64,000 nt of DNA from Trichococcus patagoniensis (GCF_003051085.1 NZ_QAOM01000007.1:1-64000); one strand, 5' to 3'; counted from the stretch's first letter, positions 16,903-26,300 are shown. Numbers and translations are program-made. The notes: generated from the letters alone by a model not told the origin.

Positions 16903-17604
16903 ATGATGCGGGCATATAATACCAAAAGATCCTATTTACCGGATAAATTTTCTGTAACACACTTGTTCTTGGCCATCCAGATCGTCATTTTTCTGTTGAT
17001 GACTCTGAACGGGGGAAGCACCAACGTACTGACGCTTATCCTGTTCGGCGCCAAATTTAACCCAGCCATCGCACAAGGGGAATGGTGGCGTTTGATTGCG
17101 CCTATGTTCATCCATATAGGCTTCACGCACATTCTGGTGAACAGCATTACCTTGTATTATTTGGGTACGCAGATGGAGATTCTATATGGCTCTTTGCGTT
17201 TTGCGCTGATCTATCTCCTGAGCGGCTTGATGGGGAATCTCATGAGTTTCGCCTTCAACGATTCGATTTCAGCCGGCGCAAGCACCTCCCTATTCGGGTT
17301 GTTTGCCGCAGCCATCGTTCTGGGCCGTCAGTTTCCGCACAACTCCGGGATCCAACTTATGGCCCGGAATTTTACGATGCTGATTTTCCTGAATTTCTTC
17401 TTCGGATTTTTTTCATCAGCAGTCGATAATTTCGGGCATCTTGGCGGGGCACTGGGCGGAGCGCTTTCGGCTGTGTTCATCGCGATGCCGCGCACTGCCA
17501 AAAGCCAAAATGGATTGAGGCTTCTTTTTCTGGTCCTTTATCTTGTGAGCGCTATATTCTTTGCTTATTCGGGTTTAATGCGGACCGGTTTTGCGTTATA
17601 CTAG
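16903..17604 (+). CDS. Rhomboid family intramembrane serine protease
   Basis: A 233-residue polytopic membrane protease that cleaves substrates within or near the bilayer (YqgP/GluP-like core, but without the large N-terminal domain of the Bacillus protein). Six hydrophobic segments are visible. The catalytic serine is Ser127 in GASTSLFG and the catalytic histidine is His179 in NFGHLGG. The ATG at 16903 or 16906 fits the GAAGGGAG site; the upstream ATG at 16888 lies before that site. glcK begins 30 nt later, and no yqgQ-like small gene lies between them. Confidence 0.9.
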   Translation: MMRAYNTKRSYLPDKFSVTHLFLAIQIVIFLLMTLNGGSTNVLTLILFGAKFNPAIAQGEWWRLIAPMFIHIGFTHILVNSITLYYLGTQMEILYGSLRFALIYLLSGLMGNLMSFAFNDSISAGASTSLFGLFAAAIVLGRQFPHNSGIQLMARNFTMLIFLNFFFGFFSSAVDNFGHLGGALGGALSAVFIAMPRTAKSQNGLRLLFLVLYLVSAIFFAYSGLMRTGFALY

Positions 17605-17633
17605 ATACAAATTGAACAATTGGAGGAAATGAC

Positions 17634-18602
17634 GTGTATAAAAAATTTATCGGTATTGATTTAGGCGGCACTTCAGTGAAATTGGCTATCTTAACAGCAG
17701 AAGGGGATATCCAGCAAAAATGGAGCATCCCTACGAACATAAATGATGAGGGGACGCACATCGTACCTGATATCATAGCTTCAATCAAACACCATCTGGA
17801 TCTCTACCAAATGACTGCTGAGGATTTTCAGGGCATCGGCATGGGATCTCCGGGAGCAGTGGACCGTGAAGCGGGTACTGTCGAGGGCGCTTTCAACCTG
17901 AACTGGAAAACGCCTCAGCCTGTACGTGAAGCGATCGAGCGTGAAATCGGCATCCCTATTTATATTGACAATGATGCAAACGTTGCCGCGCTTGGGGAAA
18001 AATGGCGAGGCGCCGGTGCGGATGATCGTGACGTCGTATTTGTGACACTTGGCACAGGTGTCGGCGGGGGAATCATAGCGGAAGGCAATCTGATCCATGG
18101 TACTGCAGGTTCCGGCGGCGAAATCGGCCACATGACTGTAGAACCAGGCGGATTTGACTGTACGTGCGGAAAGAAAGGCTGTTTGGAGACCGTCGCCAGC
18201 GCAACAGGCGTCGTCAAATTGGCACGCAAGCATGCGGAAGAATATGCCGGCAACGCGCAGCTGAAATTCATCATCGACGATGGCCAGGAGATTACTTCCA
18301 AAATGATTTTTGATTTGGCAAAAGAGGGAGACGAGTTGGCTGTCCTGGTAGTCGATCGCGCTGCCTATTATCTGGGTTTGGCCTGCAGCCATATCGGCAA
18401 TCTTTTGAATCCGGCTTATATCGTTATCGGTGGCGGTGTATCAGCAGCCGGGGAATACCTTTTGGAGCAAGTAAGAACTTATTTTGCTGAATTCTCATTT
18501 CCGAACGTCAAGAAGACTACGCATATCAAATTAGCCGCACTTGGAAATGATGCCGGAATAGTTGGAGCAGCTTATCTTGCACTGACGGAGATCAGCAAAT
18601 AG
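17634..18602 (+). CDS. glcK: Glucokinase, ROK family
   Basis: Cytosolic kinase that phosphorylates free glucose to glucose 6-phosphate, feeding glycolysis and zwf. The 322-residue protein shows the N-terminal phosphate loop GIDLGGTSVKLA, the ROK zinc motif CTCGKKGCLE near residues 180-189, the preceding EIGHMT histidine and the catalytic Asp in NDANVAALGE. The GTG start has TTGGAGGAAA upstream. The position after a rhomboid gene matches the Bacillus yqgP-glcK order. Confidence 0.95.
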   Translation: MYKKFIGIDLGGTSVKLAILTAEGDIQQKWSIPTNINDEGTHIVPDIIASIKHHLDLYQMTAEDFQGIGMGSPGAVDREAGTVEGAFNLNWKTPQPVREAIEREIGIPIYIDNDANVAALGEKWRGAGADDRDVVFVTLGTGVGGGIIAEGNLIHGTAGSGGEIGHMTVEPGGFDCTCGKKGCLETVASATGVVKLARKHAEEYAGNAQLKFIIDDGQEITSKMIFDLAKEGDELAVLVVDRAAYYLGLACSHIGNLLNPAYIVIGGGVSAAGEYLLEQVRTYFAEFSFPNVKKTTHIKLAALGNDAGIVGAAYLALTEISK

Positions 18603-18650
18603 AGCCTGAACATTTTCGGGAAAAGAAAATGCGGGAGGATGGAGGGTGGC

Positions 18651-19736
18651 ATGGGAAAAAGAGGACTAGCATGGTTTATTCTCTCACTCTCAAGTGTTTT
18701 GATTCTGGTGGCCTGTACCCAACGGTTGACATATCCCGACCAGCCTGACGCAAGTGAGCAGGATCTTTCCTCTGGCAGTAGCCTTTCGACGATTTCCAAG
18801 GATGAATTCCTTTATGCTGTGGGCTGGCTGGACGACAAAACTATTCTTGTAGCATTGGAATCAAATGGAGAATACGGTTTGTACAGCCATGACCTGCTCA
18901 CGGGGGAAGACCAGCTGATCCGGGCTTTTTCAGACCGGCTTGTTTTTGCTGCGCTTTCCGCAAACGGCCAGCGGATGCTGGTCCAGGTCGCAATGCAACA
19001 AGGAAATAACGTCATGATGATCGACAAGTCAGGGAAATCACTGGCTGATTTTCATTTTTCTGAAGGTATTTTGAAGAGCGTTTCCTGGAATCCGACCAAC
19101 GAAGGGCAGTTGTTCCTTTCAGTCCAAAAAACAATGGGCAGGTCCGTCAATTACCTTTGGGATATATCGAATGGCGAATGGATTGAAATGCCGGATACAG
19201 AGGATATGCCCGTTTGGTATTCAGAAAACATGTACCTCCACAAAAAAACGGGGACCGATGGCGCTTCTGTGCTGGTATTGAGTGACATTCGTTTTCCCGG
19301 CAAAGATACGGTCATCGATAGGGAAATACTCGCTTACGGACTGGAAGGCGAATCCGTATGGGTAGTGACACCTTCAGATTTCAATGAGAAAGAGTTGCTT
19401 GTCCTGTCTTACTATCCGCTTCTGATTACCCAAGGCTATGTTACCCTGCCGCGTATTCCCGATGGAACCGGACTTGTCATTCCGGAATTTACAAAAGGGA
19501 ATGACTCGGATGCAACGTTTGCTGTCATCCCGAAACGTGAGCCGGAGAGCGTTGCTGGCATCAGCTTCGAACTTGCGAAGGTCGATTTTTCCGGCAACGC
19601 TTCAGAGGTGCTGACTGAAGTCGAGCGAATGGATCCGATTTCGGCATCGCCGGATGGGACCTACGTGCTATACGGAAAGCGTTATGAGTATCTGTACGAT
19701 GTGGACCACAAGGGCTGGATACAATTGACGGAATAG
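18651..19736 (+). CDS. Putative lipoprotein with beta-propeller-like repeats
   Basis: A 361-residue exported protein I cannot assign a function. A signal peptide ends in a lipobox LVAC with Cys about residue 22, which predicts lipid anchoring on the outer face of the membrane. The mature part has repeated short segments with hydrophobic strands and turn motifs (VGWLDDKTILVALES, FAALSANGQRMLVQ, ASPDGTYVLYGKRY), like TolB or WD-type propeller blades. The ATG at 18651 is preferred because GGAGGGTGG precedes it. It lies 48 nt after glcK on the same strand. Confidence 0.78.
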   Translation: MGKRGLAWFILSLSSVLILVACTQRLTYPDQPDASEQDLSSGSSLSTISKDEFLYAVGWLDDKTILVALESNGEYGLYSHDLLTGEDQLIRAFSDRLVFAALSANGQRMLVQVAMQQGNNVMMIDKSGKSLADFHFSEGILKSVSWNPTNEGQLFLSVQKTMGRSVNYLWDISNGEWIEMPDTEDMPVWYSENMYLHKKTGTDGASVLVLSDIRFPGKDTVIDREILAYGLEGESVWVVTPSDFNEKELLVLSYYPLLITQGYVTLPRIPDGTGLVIPEFTKGNDSDATFAVIPKREPESVAGISFELAKVDFSGNASEVLTEVERMDPISASPDGTYVLYGKRYEYLYDVDHKGWIQLTE

Positions 19737-19818
19737 AAAAAAAGTCGTTAAAACTGTAGCAATGCGCCTTCCACAAGTGTAAAATATGAGAGCAAGAGTA
19801 TGGAAAGGATGGATTTAT

Positions 19819-20220
19819 TTGAATTTAACTGGAATTGATATTTTTAATATCGCATTATGGATATTCATCATCGGATATGCCATTTATCAAGCTTATTTTT
19901 ATTTCCAAAGAAAGAATGCGGCGACGACGCTGACTGCAGAGGAATTCAGAAAAGACCTGCGTAAAGCGCAATTGATCGATGTCCGCGAAAAAACCGAGTT
20001 CGATGCAGGCCACATTTTGGGAGCGCGGAATATCGCTTATTCAGCTTTCAAACAACGCTACCAAGAAATCCGCAAAGATCAACCGATTTATCTGTATGAT
20101 CAAAATTCTATGTTGAGCGGGCGCTGCGCAGCAATACTGAAAAAAAATGGCTACAAAAACATTTTCATCCTGAAGGGCGGCTATGCCGGCTGGGACGGAA
20201 AAGTCAAAAAAGGCATCTGA
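19819..20220 (+). CDS. Rhodanese-fold protein lacking the catalytic cysteine
   Basis: A 133-residue protein with one N-terminal membrane helix (about residues 5-28) and a C-terminal rhodanese domain (about 40-133), like YqhL of Bacillus. The fold is clear from LIDVREKTEFDAGHI and GGYAGWDG. The active-site cysteine position is Asp94 in YLYDQNSMLSGR, so sulfur transfer through a persulfide is not expected there; Cys103 lies on the next helix. The TTG start at 19819 is preferred because AAAGGATGG lies 7 nt upstream, while the ATG at 19786 has no such site. Confidence 0.82.
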   Translation: MNLTGIDIFNIALWIFIIGYAIYQAYFYFQRKNAATTLTAEEFRKDLRKAQLIDVREKTEFDAGHILGARNIAYSAFKQRYQEIRKDQPIYLYDQNSMLSGRCAAILKKNGYKNIFILKGGYAGWDGKVKKGI

Positions 20221-20227
20221 GTCATTC

Positions 20228-20272
20228 AAAAAAGGTTCCCGGAATCAGCTAGTGGATTCCGGGAACCTTTTT
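20228..20272. terminator. Bidirectional terminator between rhodanese-like and DUF4044 genes
   Basis: AAAAAGGTTCCCGGAATC pairs with GATTCCGGGAACCTTTTT across an 8-nt loop, A-rich on one side and T-rich on the other. It can end both converging transcripts. Confidence 0.85.
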
Positions 20273-20284
20273 GAATGGTGCTTA

Positions 20285-20419
20285 TTACATATTTATGAAC
20301 AAAGAGTACAAGACAGAAAGGATCGATCCGCCGACCATGGCCAGCAACATGATCCAGATGATGAATTTACTGAATTTATTGAATTTTGAAGAGGTAGCGC
20401 CAGTTTTCTTTATCAACAT
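20285..20419 (-). CDS. Small DUF4044-like membrane protein
   Basis: A 44-residue open frame starting MLIKKTGATSSKFNKFSK, followed by one hydrophobic helix (IIWIMLLAMVGGSILSVLYS) and a short tail. A basic, Lys/Phe-rich N-terminus followed by a WIM-type helix is the pattern of DUF4044 proteins, which are common in Lactobacillales and have no known function. AGGTGGG lies 4 nt before the ATG, supporting translation. It converges on the rhodanese-like gene and shares its terminator. Confidence 0.75.
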   Translation of the reverse strand: MLIKKTGATSSKFNKFSKFIIWIMLLAMVGGSILSVLYSLFINM

Positions 20420-20602
20420 TATTCCCACCTTTTGTTTTTTACATGGCATAGTTTACAACAATAACATCAAAATGTAAACGTGGGGAATCCGGTAAAAGAA
20501 AAGAAAGCCATTATTTTCAATTGTTTGCTTTCCATTTAGGCGGATTTTTGTTAGGATTAAGATTATAGAATGATGTGTTTATCATGAAGGGAGAATTTAT
20601 TT

Positions 20603-22039
20603 ATGTCAAAACAGCAAATTGGCGTTGTCGGGATGGCCGTAATGGGCAAAAATCTAGCATTGAACATTGAAAGCAGAGGTTATTCCGTATCTGTATTCAA
20701 CCGCTCCGGTTCAAAAACTGAGCAAGTGATCGCAGAAAATCCAGAAAAGAAACTGGTTCCCACTTATACGATTGAAGAATTCGTCGCGTCTTTGGAAAAA
20801 CCAAGAAAAATCATGATGATGGTAAAAGCTGGGGAAGCAACCGACAAAACGATCCAATCGTTGCTGCCTCATTTGGATAAAGGTGATATCCTGATCGACG
20901 GAGGGAACACTTTCTACAAAGATACGATCCGTCGCAGCAAAGAATTGGAAAACTCAGGCATCAATTTCATCGGAACAGGCGTTTCCGGTGGTGAAGAAGG
21001 CGCTTTGAAAGGCCCATCAATCATGCCGGGCGGACAACGCGACGCATACGATCTGGTTGCACCGATTTTGGAACAGATTTCCGCTAAAGCTCCGGATGGC
21101 GAACCTTGTGTAGCTTACATCGGCAAAGGTGGCGCCGGACATTTCGTTAAGATGGTCCACAACGGAATCGAGTACGGGGATATGCAACTGATCGCAGAAG
21201 CCTATGACATCATGCACAAGTACCTTGGCATGTCAGTGGAAGAAATTGCTGCAGTCTTCATCGAATGGAACAAAGGCGAGTTGGACAGCTTCCTGATCGA
21301 CATCACTGCTGACATCTTGACTAAATACGATCCTGAAACAGGGAAACCAATGGTCGAAATCATCTTGGACCGCGCCGGCAATAAAGGCACGGGTAAATGG
21401 ACTTCCCAAAGTGCGTTGGACTTGGGTGTTCCGTTGCCGTTGATCACCGAATCCGTTTTTGCCCGTTACATTTCCGCTTTGAAGACAGAACGTGTCGCTG
21501 CCAGCGAAATTCTGACTGGCCCTGCTGTTACAGCTAAAGAGGGTCTTGATAAAGCAACATTTGTGGAGAGTATCCGCAAGGCACTGTACTTCAGCAAAAT
21601 CATGAGCTATGCGCAAGGATTCGCGCAAATGCGCGTTGCCAGCGAAGAAAATGATTGGGATCTGAATTATGGCGAAATCGCAAAAATTTGGCGTGCAGGC
21701 TGCATCATCCGCGCGCAATTCCTGCAGAACATTACGGATGCTTACGGGAAGAATCCTGAGCTGCAGAACTTGTTGTTGGATGACTACTTCGTGGAAATCA
21801 CGAAACAATACCAGGGAGCTGTACGTGAAGTGGTTGCTACGGCTGTGGTTGCAGGCGTTCCTGTACCGACATTCTCATCAGCAGTAGCTTATTTCGATTC
21901 ATACCGTTCAGCTGTATTGCCTGCAAACATCATCCAAGCGCAACGCGACTACTTTGGAGCGCATACGTATGAACGCACAGACAAAGCTGGTTCTTATCAC
22001 TTCGAGTGGGACAAAGAAGTGGAAGTTCCACAAGACTAA
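20603..22039 (+). CDS. gnd: 6-phosphogluconate dehydrogenase, decarboxylating
   Basis: Cytosolic NADP-dependent enzyme that converts 6-phosphogluconate to ribulose 5-phosphate and CO2. The 478-residue protein is full length: Rossmann motif [14 protein letters not shown] near residues 7-20, substrate-binding [18 protein letters not shown], and catalytic [20 protein letters not shown] with the conserved Lys and His-Asn. The C-terminus carries the Arg-rich [10 protein letters not shown] segment. It is monocistronic with its own terminator. Confidence 0.97.
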   Translation: MSKQQIGVVGMAVMGKNLALNIESRGYSVSVFNRSGSKTEQVIAENPEKKLVPTYTIEEFVASLEKPRKIMMMVKAGEATDKTIQSLLPHLDKGDILIDGGNTFYKDTIRRSKELENSGINFIGTGVSGGEEGALKGPSIMPGGQRDAYDLVAPILEQISAKAPDGEPCVAYIGKGGAGHFVKMVHNGIEYGDMQLIAEAYDIMHKYLGMSVEEIAAVFIEWNKGELDSFLIDITADILTKYDPETGKPMVEIILDRAGNKGTGKWTSQSALDLGVPLPLITESVFARYISALKTERVAASEILTGPAVTAKEGLDKATFVESIRKALYFSKIMSYAQGFAQMRVASEENDWDLNYGEIAKIWRAGCIIRAQFLQNITDAYGKNPELQNLLLDDYFVEITKQYQGAVREVVATAVVAGVPVPTFSSAVAYFDSYRSAVLPANIIQAQRDYFGAHTYERTDKAGSYHFEWDKEVEVPQD

Positions 22040-22070
22040 AGCGATATAGCGCCATTCTGGCCTACACTTA

Positions 22071-22103
22071 TGTCATCCGAAGCCGTGCTTCGGATGACAT
22101 TTT
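22071..22103 (+). terminator. Terminator of gnd
   Basis: A perfect 13-bp stem TGTCATCCGAAGC/GCTTCGGATGACA (22071-22083 with 22087-22099) with a 3-nt loop, then TTTT. Confidence 0.85.
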
Positions 22104-22211
22104 ACTATCAGGATCATTTAATTAAGACTAATTCCCGACAGTATGTTAAAATAAAATGAAATTGTAATGGCATGTTGTTATTATTCAAATGAGACATTAG
22201 GGGAGAATTCT

Positions 22212-22913
22212 ATGGAAAATAAAGACAAACAAAGAATATTGATTATCGAAGATGAAAAAAATCTGGCGCGTTTCATCGAGCTTGAGTTAAAACACGAAGG
22301 CTACGAAACGGAAATTTGCTACAACGGCAGAGCCGGCCTTGAAGCTGCCATGAATCAGGACTGGGATGTCATCCTTTTGGATCTGATGCTTCCTGAATTG
22401 AACGGCATCGAAGTTTGCCGTCGCTTGCGCCCGGTCAAAGATACGCCAATCATCATCATGACCGCCCGCGACTCAGTCATCGATCGTGTATCCGGTTTGG
22501 ACCACGGCGCCGATGATTATATCGTGAAACCATTTGCCATTGAAGAACTTTTGGCAAGGGTACGTGCTTTGTTGCGCCGCATCGACATCGAAGAAGAGCA
22601 ACGCAAGGTGAAGCAGACGACCGTCTCTTATCGTGATTTGACGATTGAAAAGGAAAACCGTGTCGTGCGCCGTGGCGACGAGCACATCGAATTGACCAAA
22701 CGCGAATACGAATTATTGTTGATCCTGATGGAAAACATCAACGTTGTCCTTTCAAGGGATGTATTGCTGAATAAAGTATGGGGATACAAGACAGAAGTGG
22801 AAACAAACGTAGTGGATGTATATATCCGTTATCTGCGCAATAAAATCGATGTAGCCGGCCAAGAAAGTTATATCCAAACGGTTCGTGGCACCGGATACGT
22901 CATGCGCTCTTAA
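22212..22913 (+). CDS. arlR: Response regulator, OmpR family, ArlR/CovR-like
   Basis: A 233-residue DNA-binding response regulator. The receiver domain (about 8-125) has acidic Glu13-Asp14, the phosphoacceptor Asp57 in LLDLMLPE, the TAR Thr and the VKPF lysine. The C-terminal winged helix (about 135-232) has the ELTKREYELL and RGTGYVM signatures. The ATG follows GGGGAGAA. The kinase gene begins 5 nt after the stop, so they form a two-component operon. Assignment to ArlR over CovR/CsrR rests on overall look and the paired kinase, and is not certain. Confidence 0.9.
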   Translation: MENKDKQRILIIEDEKNLARFIELELKHEGYETEICYNGRAGLEAAMNQDWDVILLDLMLPELNGIEVCRRLRPVKDTPIIIMTARDSVIDRVSGLDHGADDYIVKPFAIEELLARVRALLRRIDIEEEQRKVKQTTVSYRDLTIEKENRVVRRGDEHIELTKREYELLLILMENINVVLSRDVLLNKVWGYKTEVETNVVDVYIRYLRNKIDVAGQESYIQTVRGTGYVMRS

Positions 22914-22917
22914 TGCC

Positions 22918-24417
22918 ATGCGCAGAATCAATTATATGCCCACCAAAAAAAGAGGAAATCCCAAGTCCATTCGCTGGAAATGGGGTTTTCTTTTAAGTAT
23001 AGCTTTCTTCCTGCTGTACTTTCTGTCCGCTGTGCTGATGCTGAATGTCTACAAAGGCTATCAATACGACGAACAAAAAGATGACGCCGAGAATCTGCTG
23101 TCTTCGGTCCAATCAGCGCTGTCCGAAATCGATACGAAGCTGTCCGTCAACAGCGTCGAAAGCATGTTCGAGAAAATTTCTGTGTCCACTGTGACGAAGG
23201 GTCTCCAGTCTGTGGGCAATTACCCGTTTTTGGAGGATCTCAAGGACAGAGGGGCGAACATACGCGTATTCGATACAGATGGACAGTTGCTCTATGAGAC
23301 GCAGAAGAGCTATACGACATTCATCAAAAATCCCGATACTTATTTGCGCGAGACAAAACTGAACGATCTTGAAGCGTTTGTCGCAGGCAGTCCGATCCTC
23401 AGCCAAGAGGACTCCTTCCTGTTGGGTTATGTCCAGATCGTTTTCCGATTGAATGATTATCATACAGTCGTCTCACAGATGACGCGGTATTTCTGGTTAG
23501 CCACGACAATCGTGCTCGTTTTGTCGGCGGCTGCCGGCTACGGAATCGCCATTTACTTCTTCAAGCCCATCAAACAGATGGTGGACACGATGGATGCGAT
23601 CGAAGAGGATACGTTGTCCGAGACCCGCATCAAAATATCCAAAAGCAAGGACGAATTTACCGATCTTTCTGTCCATATCAACGGCCTCCTGGATAAGATG
23701 GCGCTTTACGTCACCCAGCAAAAGCAGTTTGTGGAGGATGTTTCGCATGAGTTGCGGACCCCCACAGCCATCGTTGAGGGGCATCTGAAATTGCTGAACC
23801 GTTGGGGCAAGGAAGATCCGCAAATTCTGGATGAGTCGCTTGCGGCATCCTTGACCGAGATCCAGAGAATGAAGACGTTGGTTCAGGAGATGCTGGATCT
23901 TTCCCGTGCGGAACAGGTCGAAATCCATTACAAAAATGAAGTGACGCCGATCCGGAATGTCGTGCTGCATACGTTCCATAATTTTAAGATGCTCTATCCG
24001 GATTTTGTGTTCAATCTGGATGATGATCTGAATCGCGAAATCTATGTGAACATCTATCGCAACCACTTTGAGCAAATATTGGTGATATTGATGGACAACG
24101 CCGTTAAATATTCGACTGACCGGCATGAAATCCATCTTTCGATTTCCGAATCCATGTCCTATGTCCAGATTGCCATCCAAGATTTTGGCGAGGGGATGTC
24201 CCAGGAAGATCAACAGAAGATTTTTTCGCGTTTTTACCGCGTCGATAAAGCAAGATCGCGCAACAAAGGCGGGAACGGTTTGGGCCTGTCGATCGCAAAA
24301 GAATTATTGGAAGGTTATAAAGGCGACATCACAGTCGAAAGCGTATTGGGACATGGATCTGTTTTCCGCATCCAGTTGCCGATTCTGAAGAATTATGTGC
24401 CGGATGAGGAATTGTAG
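22918..24417 (+). CDS. arlS: Sensor histidine kinase, ArlS-like
   Basis: A 499-residue membrane kinase paired with the upstream regulator. A first helix spans about residues 25-45, an extracellular sensor loop about 46-180, and a second helix about 185-207, then HAMP, dimerisation and ATPase domains. The phosphorylated His277 is in the H box DVSHELRTP. N box (MDNAVKYS), G1 (DFGEGM), F box (IFSRFYRV) and G2 (NGLGLSIAKEL) are all present. The start is uncertain: the ATG at 22918 and the one at 22936 both lack a good ribosome binding site, which suggests translational coupling to arlR. Confidence 0.9.
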   Translation: MRRINYMPTKKRGNPKSIRWKWGFLLSIAFFLLYFLSAVLMLNVYKGYQYDEQKDDAENLLSSVQSALSEIDTKLSVNSVESMFEKISVSTVTKGLQSVGNYPFLEDLKDRGANIRVFDTDGQLLYETQKSYTTFIKNPDTYLRETKLNDLEAFVAGSPILSQEDSFLLGYVQIVFRLNDYHTVVSQMTRYFWLATTIVLVLSAAAGYGIAIYFFKPIKQMVDTMDAIEEDTLSETRIKISKSKDEFTDLSVHINGLLDKMALYVTQQKQFVEDVSHELRTPTAIVEGHLKLLNRWGKEDPQILDESLAASLTEIQRMKTLVQEMLDLSRAEQVEIHYKNEVTPIRNVVLHTFHNFKMLYPDFVFNLDDDLNREIYVNIYRNHFEQILVILMDNAVKYSTDRHEIHLSISESMSYVQIAIQDFGEGMSQEDQQKIFSRFYRVDKARSRNKGGNGLGLSIAKELLEGYKGDITVESVLGHGSVFRIQLPILKNYVPDEEL

Positions 24418-24464
24418 GCTCTCGATTGGAGAACGCCCCTTATCCCTAAAAAGCCTGAACTACA

Positions 24465-24509
24465 AAAAAGCAGGAAGCGAACTCATGTGTGAGCCGCTTC
24501 CTGCTTTTT
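24465..24509 (-). terminator. Terminator of yidC (shared with arlS)
   Basis: A perfect 15-bp stem AAAAAGCAGGAAGCG/CGCTTCCTGCTTTTT (24465-24479 with 24495-24509) between the converging arlS and yidC genes. The A and T flanks allow termination in both directions. Confidence 0.85.
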
Positions 24510-24521
24510 AGTTAGCTGAAA

Positions 24522-25460
24522 TTAAAGTTTGGATTGTTTGCCTGCGTTGCGGCCTTTTTTGCCATCCGTCTGTTGATTCTTGGCGGACAAAGCTTTAACC
24601 GTTTGCGTGGGTGCTGAAGAGGAGGAAGCTGGTTTAGCCATTTTCACGTTCTTCTTGACCGGACGATCCTTCATTTCTTCTTCAACTTGCTTCTGGATTT
24701 TAGGTTTGATCATGTGATTCTGAAGGGCAGTCTGGGCTGCAGCGAAAATACCGCCAGCTAGCCAGTAAAGTGCCAAACCCGCTGGTGAAGACCATGAGAA
24801 CATCAGAATCATGATCGGATTCATAAGCATCATCGATTTCATCTGTGATTTGGTTTCCTGAGGCATTCCGATTGTGGAAACGTAACCTTGGATCACATAG
24901 GCAACACCCGCCAGGATTGCCAACAACGGACTGCTTACACCAAGGTTGATGCCAAGGAATGTGCTTGCAGAAATTTCCGGCGTCAAATTTACAGCCTGAT
25001 ACATGGCAGTAAAAATCGGCATCTGGATCAGAATCGGTAAGCAACCGACGCCGCCTGTCATGCTGATGTTGTTTTCTTTGTACAAGGCCATCATTTCTTG
25101 CGAAACCGCCGCTTTTTCTTCAGGAGACTGTGCATTTTTTTGGCGGAATTGGATATCTTCCAATTCTGGTTTGATATACTTCATTTTTTCTTGCTGTACC
25201 ATCGTTTTTTTGATCTGGCTAAAGTTCAAGGGCATGATGGCCAGACGGACAATGATTGTGATGGCGATGATGGCCAGCCCATAATTACCGTTAAGCAGTT
25301 CCGCAAGCATAACGATCAAATTGCCTGTAGGCACCACCAAATAGTCATATATAAAGCCAGTCGGGTTTTTATTCTCATCATATTGCATGCAGCCTGTAAG
25401 AACAACTAACAAGGCCATCATTTCCGCGGAAAGCAATAACTTCTTCTTAAGTTTCATCAT
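24522..25460 (-). CDS. yidC: Membrane protein insertase YidC/OxaA
   Basis: A 312-residue lipoprotein insertase that helps fold and insert membrane proteins, alone or with Sec and SRP. A signal peptide ends in the lipobox LTGC (Cys24). Five hydrophobic segments follow, with the conserved GGVGCLPILIQMPIF segment. The last ~60 residues are Lys-rich, a tail longer than in YidC1/SpoIIIJ and typical of YidC2 paralogues that bind ribosomes. The acylphosphatase gene lies 59 nt upstream on the same strand, a common pairing in lactic acid bacteria. Confidence 0.95.
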   Translation of the reverse strand: MMKLKKKLLLSAEMMALLVVLTGCMQYDENKNPTGFIYDYLVVPTGNLIVMLAELLNGNYGLAIIAITIIVRLAIMPLNFSQIKKTMVQQEKMKYIKPELEDIQFRQKNAQSPEEKAAVSQEMMALYKENNISMTGGVGCLPILIQMPIFTAMYQAVNLTPEISASTFLGINLGVSSPLLAILAGVAYVIQGYVSTIGMPQETKSQMKSMMLMNPIMILMFSWSSPAGLALYWLAGGIFAAAQTALQNHMIKPKIQKQVEEEMKDRPVKKNVKMAKPASSSSAPTQTVKALSAKNQQTDGKKGRNAGKQSKL

Positions 25461-25519
25461 TCACGTTCCTTTACAATTTTTCGATAACATTACCACTATA
25501 CATGAAGGGGAAAATTTAT

Positions 25520-25795
25520 TCAATTGGTTACGCGAAAACTTATGTAATTTTCAATGTTGGCGTCTTCATTGACTGCACAGGCATCGACTCTTCCGCTTGG
25601 CGAGGGACTGCGTTTGACCGCCGCGATGAAGGCGTCGATTTTATCGGTCGGTCCGACGGCTTCGATATAGACGCTTCCGTCATCCTCGTTCCTGACGATG
25701 CCCGAAACGCCGATTTGGTCAGCCACCATTTTTGTCATATAACGGAACCCCACGCCCTGTACCCGGCCGCTTACTGTCATCTTGATTTTCTTCAT
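25520..25795 (-). CDS. acyP: Acylphosphatase
   Basis: A 91-residue cytosolic enzyme that hydrolyses carboxyl-phosphate bonds such as in acetyl phosphate or 1,3-bisphosphoglycerate. The phosphate loop GRVQGVGFRY (residues 10-19) carries the catalytic Arg, and the catalytic Asn is in GIVRNEDDGSV. The length is typical. It is followed by yidC on the same strand after 59 nt and is divergent from the DUF1033 gene. Confidence 0.95.
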   Translation of the reverse strand: MKKIKMTVSGRVQGVGFRYMTKMVADQIGVSGIVRNEDDGSVYIEAVGPTDKIDAFIAAVKRSPSPSGRVDACAVNEDANIENYISFRVTN

Positions 25796-25944
25796 TCAGA
25801 TTACCTCCAGATTCTAGAATCAGCATATGCTGCAGCTTTTTAATCCAGTTTACAGTCTTCGTCAAGAAGTTTCAATCCCGATACCTTGCACGGGAATAAT
25901 TTTCGGGGCTGTGCTATACTTTTTAGAACAAAGAAGGTGATAGG

Positions 25945-26241
25945 ATGTACCAGGTGATAAGGACTGAGGGAGAATATGAACCTTGGTGGTTTTTTGAAGA
26001 TTGGATGGATTTCATTGTGGAATCGACAGATTATGCCGAATTCCAGGAGGCAGTCGCTGCTTATGAGCGGGCTGCGGAAAAACTATCAGCAGCTTATCCA
26101 TTCCAAAAAACGAAGGAAGCTTATCTGACTGCCTACTGGTCAGACGGAGAAATCCGTTTTTGCGAGAATTGTGATGACGATGTGCAATTATATCATGGAC
26201 TGATGCTGTTGCAGGACAGGAAAAAAGTGCATCAAGAATGA
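25945..26241 (+). CDS. DUF1033 family protein
   Basis: A 98-residue cytosolic protein of unknown function. The opening MYQVIRTEGEYEPWWFFEDW is the conserved DUF1033 pattern, and the Cys pair FCENC near residue 75 is notable. GAAGGTGATAGG precedes the ATG. It lies alone between the divergent acyP gene and ftsK, with a terminator behind it. Confidence 0.88.
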   Translation: MYQVIRTEGEYEPWWFFEDWMDFIVESTDYAEFQEAVAAYERAAEKLSAAYPFQKTKEAYLTAYWSDGEIRFCENCDDDVQLYHGLMLLQDRKKVHQE

Positions 26242-26254
26242 CAGCCCAAATTCC

Positions 26255-26300
26255 AAAAAGTTTCTGTTGCCTGCGCTGACGGGGAAGAGAAGCTTTTTTT
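26255..26300 (+). terminator. Terminator after the DUF1033 gene
   Basis: AAAAAGTTTCT (26255-26265) pairs with AGAAGCTTTTT (26288-26298) with one G-T pair; the loop is 22 nt and seven T residues end it. Confidence 0.6.
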
